Made by a program: the position numbers and the translations under genes. Shown here piece after piece: positions 60,302 through 64,000 of a stretch of DNA of 64,000 nucleotides (position 1 is the first letter of the stretch; every line of letters starts with the position of its first letter). The notes below the pieces were generated by a model. That model saw only the letters and a list, made by a program, of their open reading frames with translations. It was not told where the DNA came from and did not search any database. Location of the stretch: assembly GCA_002375695.1 (NCBI GenBank), contig DFMO01000011.1:330028-394027 (forward strand). The letters are read 5' to 3'. The stretch comes from Flavobacteriaceae bacterium UBA3591. GTDB taxonomy: Bacteria > Bacteroidota > Bacteroidia > Flavobacteriales > Flavobacteriaceae.

Positions 60302-62365
60302 ATGAAAAACATATTTTTTACCCTCTTTTTTCTGTTTTCAGTTGCATCACTTCACGCACAAATTTTAGACCCTGTAAAATGGTCTACTAGTGTTAAGAAA
60401 GTTTCAGATACCGAATTTGATATTATAGCCACAGCTACTATTGAAGATAATTGGCACTTGTACTCTCAGGAGGTACCCGAAGACGGCCCGCTGCCAACTG
60501 TGTTTACTTTTGAAGAAAACACCGACTTTAAATCTCTTGGTGAGGTTAAAGAAAGTAAAGGAATTACCGAACTGGATCCAGTTTTTGATATGGTAATTAC
60601 CTTTTTTGCCAACACTGCAACTTTTACAAAGCGCGTTGAACTTTTAAACCCTTCGGGCACGACTATAAAAGGGGAGGTAGAATATATGGTTTGTGACGAC
60701 ACTCGTTGTTTACCTCCTAATTACGTCGATTTAGTTTTTAACTTACCCGGTACTGCAGGTGCTGGCACCACTACAACTACTACCAATGAGGCTGCGGAAA
60801 ACGCTGCTGAAAATGCCGAAACAACCGCTGTTGCAGATATTATTCCACAAACCGATATTTTAAATACCAATGCAGAAAAATCTGAAAATGCCGAAGCTTC
60901 CAAAGCGGCTGTCGAACAGACAAAAAAGCAAGAAACCAAAGGTCTATGGACTATATTTGTTGTAGCGTTTTTATTTGGGTTTACTGCATTGCTTACACCT
61001 TGCGTCTTCCCCATGATACCTATGACTGTAAGCTTTTTTACAAAGCAAAGTAAGTCGCGAGCTGCCGGTATTAAAAATGCTATTATTTACGGTATTGCAA
61101 TAATTGTTATTTACGTATTTCTAGGTGCAATTGTTACTTGGTTTTTTGGAGCCGATGCGCTAAATGCGCTATCGACCAACGTGTGGTTTAACTTCTTTTT
61201 CTTTATACTTTTAGTAGTATTTGCACTTTCATTTTTAGGTGCTTTTGAAATAATGCTACCTAATTCTTGGGCCACCAAAGTAGATAAACAAGCCGATAGA
61301 GGCGGCATGATAGGTATATTTTTTATGGCCTTGGCATTGGCCATTGTATCATTCTCTTGTACAGGGCCAATTATTGGTACTTTATTGGTTGAAGCTGCCT
61401 CCAAAGGTGGTATCGCACCATTTGTTGGAATGTTTGGTTTCTCGCTTGCATTAGCGATGCCATTTGCGCTTTTTGCTGCATTCCCTGGATGGATGAATTC
61501 ATTGCCAAAATCTGGTGGATGGTTAAACACTGTAAAAGTATTTTTAGGATTTTTAGAATTAGCTTTAGCTTTCAAGTTTCTTTCAAATGCAGATTTGGTT
61601 CTTCAATTACACTGGTTGGAGCGTGAAGTATTTTTGGCTATCTGGATTGCCGTATTTGGAGCATTAACATTATACTTATTTGGGAAATTTAAACTTCCGC
61701 ACGATTCTCCAATAGATAACATTTCCGTGGGCCGTTTAAGTTTAGCATTAATTGTTGGAGCATTCACTATATACCTAATTCCGGGACTGTGGGGTGCACC
61801 GTTAAAATTAATTAGCGGATTCCCACCGCCAATGCAATACAGCGAGTCGCCGTATGGAGTAGGCTTTACAAAATTAGGAAGTGGTGGCACTGCGAGCGCC
61901 GAGGAGTTTCCCGAAGGTGCTCATTTAGGACCGCATGATATTATTGCATTCCATGATTATGAAACTGGGCTTGCCTATGCAAAAAAGGTTGGCAAACCAG
62001 TTTTAGTAGATTTTACAGGACACGCCTGCGTTAATTGTCGTAAAATGGAAGAACGCGTTTGGAGTGAACCTAAAATCTTAAAGATTTTAAATGAAGATAT
62101 CGTTCTAATTTCACTCTATGTAGACGATAAAAGACCCTTGCCAGATGATGAAAAATATGTCTCTGAAATTTCTGGAAAAGAACTAAAATACATTGGACAA
62201 AAATGGAGCGAATTTCAGATACTTCGCTATAAAGCAAATGCGCAACCGTTTTATGTATTAATGGATCACGACGAAGAAAACTTAATAGATCCTGTAGGAT
62301 ATACCCCCGATATTGATGAATACCATCAATGGCTTCAGGATGGGGTAAATGCTTTTGAGAATTAA
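60302..62365 (+). CDS. dsbD: Protein-disulfide reductase DsbD family protein
   Basis: This 687-aa envelope protein carries electrons from cytosolic thioredoxin across the inner membrane to keep periplasmic thiols reduced. A signal peptide (KNIFFTLFFLFSVASLHA) is followed by a DsbD-alpha-type domain (about residues 20-150, with YMVCDDTRCLPPNYVDLVF), an Ala/Glu/Thr-rich linker (about 150-205), and an eight-helix domain (about 210-500) with the transmembrane cysteines in LTPCVFPMIPMTVSFF and SFSCTGPIIG. The C-terminal thioredoxin domain has its active site at Cys576-Val-Asn-Cys579. All redox pairs are present. It is monocistronic. Confidence 0.94.
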   Translation: MKNIFFTLFFLFSVASLHAQILDPVKWSTSVKKVSDTEFDIIATATIEDNWHLYSQEVPEDGPLPTVFTFEENTDFKSLGEVKESKGITELDPVFDMVITFFANTATFTKRVELLNPSGTTIKGEVEYMVCDDTRCLPPNYVDLVFNLPGTAGAGTTTTTTNEAAENAAENAETTAVADIIPQTDILNTNAEKSENAEASKAAVEQTKKQETKGLWTIFVVAFLFGFTALLTPCVFPMIPMTVSFFTKQSKSRAAGIKNAIIYGIAIIVIYVFLGAIVTWFFGADALNALSTNVWFNFFFFILLVVFALSFLGAFEIMLPNSWATKVDKQADRGGMIGIFFMALALAIVSFSCTGPIIGTLLVEAASKGGIAPFVGMFGFSLALAMPFALFAAFPGWMNSLPKSGGWLNTVKVFLGFLELALAFKFLSNADLVLQLHWLEREVFLAIWIAVFGALTLYLFGKFKLPHDSPIDNISVGRLSLALIVGAFTIYLIPGLWGAPLKLISGFPPPMQYSESPYGVGFTKLGSGGTASAEEFPEGAHLGPHDIIAFHDYETGLAYAKKVGKPVLVDFTGHACVNCRKMEERVWSEPKILKILNEDIVLISLYVDDKRPLPDDEKYVSEISGKELKYIGQKWSEFQILRYKANAQPFYVLMDHDEENLIDPVGYTPDIDEYHQWLQDGVNAFEN

Positions 62366-62531
62366 GCTAAATAGGTGAATTGAATATTTAATTCACCTAT
62401 AGTTTTCTCCAGTTTTCGAAAACTTTATACCATTAAGTAACGGTTGTATTGTCGATAATTTATGATTTAGATATACCCGCTAGAAAATATTGTTTTATCT
62501 TTAAAACAATAAACTAGTTAACCATCTAAGT

Positions 62532-63443
62532 TTGAAATTAGTATTCGCTTTACTATTTCTTGTGTCTTTCAGCATTTCCGCACAAGAATATGTCGACCTA
62601 TTTCGTATAGGCTATTCGCAAACGTTAAAGAATAATTTTGAAAATACAAATGCTTCAACAAACGTTGAATCTTTTGATATTGGTTTTACATTTCCTGTAG
62701 TTTTAAATAAAAATCATGCGCTAATTACAGGTGCCGATTTCAGCTTAAATTCACTTCAACTATTTCCCACTGCTGAGATTACAAACCTTTACAGCACCAA
62801 TTTAAAGTTAGGATTGGCCTCTACTTGGTCAAAAAAATGGAGCTCAACCCTTGTATTGTTACCTAAAATTGCTTCAGATTATAAAAATATTTCAAACGAC
62901 GACTTTTATTTGGGTGGTTTTGCACTTTTGAAATATAAAAGAAATGATAATTTAAAATATAGATTTGGACTCTACGGCTCGCAAGAGGCTTTTGGACTTT
63001 TTACCACCCCAATTATTGGGTGGTACTATTTAAGCCCAAATAAGCGTTTTGAAATGGACCTGAGCCTACCCATTTCGGCCGATGTAAGTTATAAACTTGG
63101 CACAATAACTATCGGGATCGACTATTTTGGGATTGGCCGTAGTTATAATGTGAATTCTAAAAATACTTCAAAAATGTACGCCGATTTAAGTTCTTTAGAA
63201 TTTGCCAGCTATGTTCAGTTTAATACATTTAATGAAAGTTTACTGTTACGAGCCAAGGCTGGATATTCTAGCAATAATTATGAAATGTATGCAGAAAATG
63301 ACGAAATAGATTTGGGGATTTCGGCCTTTACTTTTGGCGACAATCGCACACAACTAAACCCAAATTTACAAGGGAGTATTTTTCTTAAAGTTGAAGCAAT
63401 TTATAGATTTCATATCACGAAATTAGACAACAAAAAAGATTAG
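62532..63443 (+). CDS. DUF6268 family outer-membrane protein
   Basis: This is a 303-aa exported protein with a beta-barrel look. Translation must start at TTG 62532, because the signal peptide (KLVFALLFLVSFSISAQ) begins there and no ATG precedes it. The mature part is a series of amphipathic strands: DLFRIGYSQTLKNNFE, SFDIGFTFPVVLNKNHALITGADFSL, NLKLGLASTWSKKWSSTLVLLPKI, YYLSPNKRFEMDLSLPISADVSYKLG. It ends IFLKVEAIYRF plus a polar tail. The family has no known function. It is a single gene, and the zinc-ribbon gene follows 84 bp downstream. Confidence 0.82.
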   Translation: MKLVFALLFLVSFSISAQEYVDLFRIGYSQTLKNNFENTNASTNVESFDIGFTFPVVLNKNHALITGADFSLNSLQLFPTAEITNLYSTNLKLGLASTWSKKWSSTLVLLPKIASDYKNISNDDFYLGGFALLKYKRNDNLKYRFGLYGSQEAFGLFTTPIIGWYYLSPNKRFEMDLSLPISADVSYKLGTITIGIDYFGIGRSYNVNSKNTSKMYADLSSLEFASYVQFNTFNESLLLRAKAGYSSNNYEMYAENDEIDLGISAFTFGDNRTQLNPNLQGSIFLKVEAIYRFHITKLDNKKD

Positions 63444-63527
63444 GTTTCACTTTTACAAGAACTACTTCTTTCTATGGTCAATCTAATAAAATTGACGCTA
63501 ATATTTTAAAATCCCTATCTTTAAAAG

Positions 63528-63881
63528 ATGGAAAAACTATGTCCAGAATGCGGAAACAAAATTATAGGTCGCTCAGATAAAAAATATTGCAGCGATGCTT
63601 GCCGGAATGCACATAACAATTCCTTAAACAAGGATAGAAAAAACTTAGTTAGAAATATTAATAACCGGCTGCGAAAAAACTATCGTATACTCGAAACCTT
63701 AAATACAAAAGATAAAACTAAAACCACAAAAGATAAGCTGTTGCGTATGGGGTTTAGTTTTGAATATTTCACTGGTACTTACACCACAAAATCTGGGTCC
63801 ACATACTACTATTTATACGACCAAGGCTACCTTCCATTAGACAACGACTTTTACTTATTGGTAAAGAAAGATTTAAATTAA
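63528..63881 (+). CDS. Small zinc-ribbon protein conserved in Flavobacteria
   Basis: This is a 117-aa cytoplasmic protein. The N-terminus is a clear four-Cys zinc finger, CPECGNKIIGRSDKKYCSDAC (Cys5, 8, 21, 25), followed by RNAHNN, the layout of treble-clef or DUF2116-like fingers. A basic helix (NKDRKNLVRNINNRLRKNYRILETLN) and a C-terminal region rich in Tyr (YFTGTYTTKSGSTYYYLYDQGYLPLD) follow. The basic and zinc parts suggest nucleic-acid or ribosome binding, which is inference. The function is unknown. It is followed by a terminator. Confidence 0.82.
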   Translation: MEKLCPECGNKIIGRSDKKYCSDACRNAHNNSLNKDRKNLVRNINNRLRKNYRILETLNTKDKTKTTKDKLLRMGFSFEYFTGTYTTKSGSTYYYLYDQGYLPLDNDFYLLVKKDLN

Positions 63882-63901
63882 AACATTATTTAACCTATAA
63901 A

Positions 63902-63935
63902 AAAATCGTCCGAAAGTTAACTTCCGGACGATTTT
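63902..63935. terminator. Bidirectional terminator at the right edge
   Basis: An 11-bp stem, AAAATCGTCCG (63902-63912) with CGGACGATTTT (63925-63935), lies between convergent genes, with A and T runs on both sides. Confidence 0.82.
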
Positions 63936-63961
63936 ACAATTATAAACTAATTACCTAAAAA

Positions 63962-64000
63962 CTATTCTTTTATAAGTCGCTTGGTTATCTCACCATTTGC
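63962..64000 (-). CDS. C-terminal end of a probable T9SS type A cargo protein (partial)
   Basis: The last 12 codons and TAG stop of a leftward gene that enters from the right edge. They read ANGEITKRLIKE. The pattern NG-x-x-T-K-x-x-I-K at the extreme C-terminus is typical of T9SS type A sorting domains. Nothing else of the gene is visible. Confidence 0.5.
   Translation of the reverse strand, partial: ANGEITKRLIKE

Noticed and set aside
61111..61575. 154-codon minus-strand frame inside dsbD
   Set aside because: Antisense of the transmembrane domain; its Asn/Lys/Pro-rich translation is typical of a reverse-complemented hydrophobic region.

Overview
The window is a chromosomal segment from a member of the Flavobacteriaceae (Bacteroidota). 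The sequence is AT-rich and carries lineage markers: type IX secretion (T9SS) cargo domains, PorP/SprF and OmpA partners, CarboxypepD_reg-type TonB receptors, DUF2480/DUF3078/DUF5689 proteins, a Suf-only iron-sulfur pathway, and several promoters of the Bacteroidota form TTTG-N19..21-TAnnTTTG. No rRNA, tRNA or CRISPR array was seen. Species cannot be assigned from sequence alone.

Layout. 1-1236: succinate dehydrogenase (sdhC and the start of sdhA, leftward). 1343-8821: a sortilin-like BNR protein, an SDR, Xaa-Pro aminopeptidase, an alpha/beta hydrolase, a small Cys-pair protein and thiL. 9026-13787: a four-gene cluster of secreted or outer-membrane proteins ending in an MbnP/MbnH-like pair. 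13940-21451: the suf operon (A-type carrier, sufB, lipoprotein, sufC, sufD, sufS, META lipoprotein, sufE, MIP18-like, DUF2480). 21574-23797: DUF3078 protein and hflX. 24119-29338: an operon of a T9SS type-B adhesin, PorP/SprF and an OmpA/TPR/PD40 protein.

29444-32232 is the accessory part of the window. It is an island of REP-type palindromes around a REP-associated tyrosine transposase (RAYT), with a C-terminal RAYT scrap, an internally deleted RAYT derivative, and what looks like one small exported-protein gene split by the intact RAYT unit. A 16-codon scrap resembling the 3' end of the right-hand neighbour lies at the left edge.

32233-37577: DUF5689 lipoprotein, TonB receptor and a divergent endonuclease/phosphatase, possibly an uptake locus for organic phosphate or nucleic acid. 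37626-45514: small membrane protein, second TonB receptor, M23 peptidase, DUF3108 protein, and hppD-hmgA for tyrosine catabolism. 45674-49833: patatin/BamA-like protein and uvrC. 49969-53235: two RimK-type ATP-grasp ligases of equal length flanking a retropepsin-like protease, followed by an AstE/AspA-type metallo-hydrolase. This is the best candidate for an incompletely described pathway, a peptide-tail writer/eraser system. 53259-59238: folate enzyme, CD225 and DUF2752 membrane proteins, lspA, DksA-like protein and ileS. 59421-64000: small lipoprotein, dsbD, DUF6268 protein, zinc-ribbon protein and the last codons of a probable T9SS cargo gene.

Most of the window is ordinary flavobacterial core genome. 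The unusual parts are the REP/RAYT island, the RimK-protease-RimK-AstE cluster, and the MbnP/MbnH cluster.
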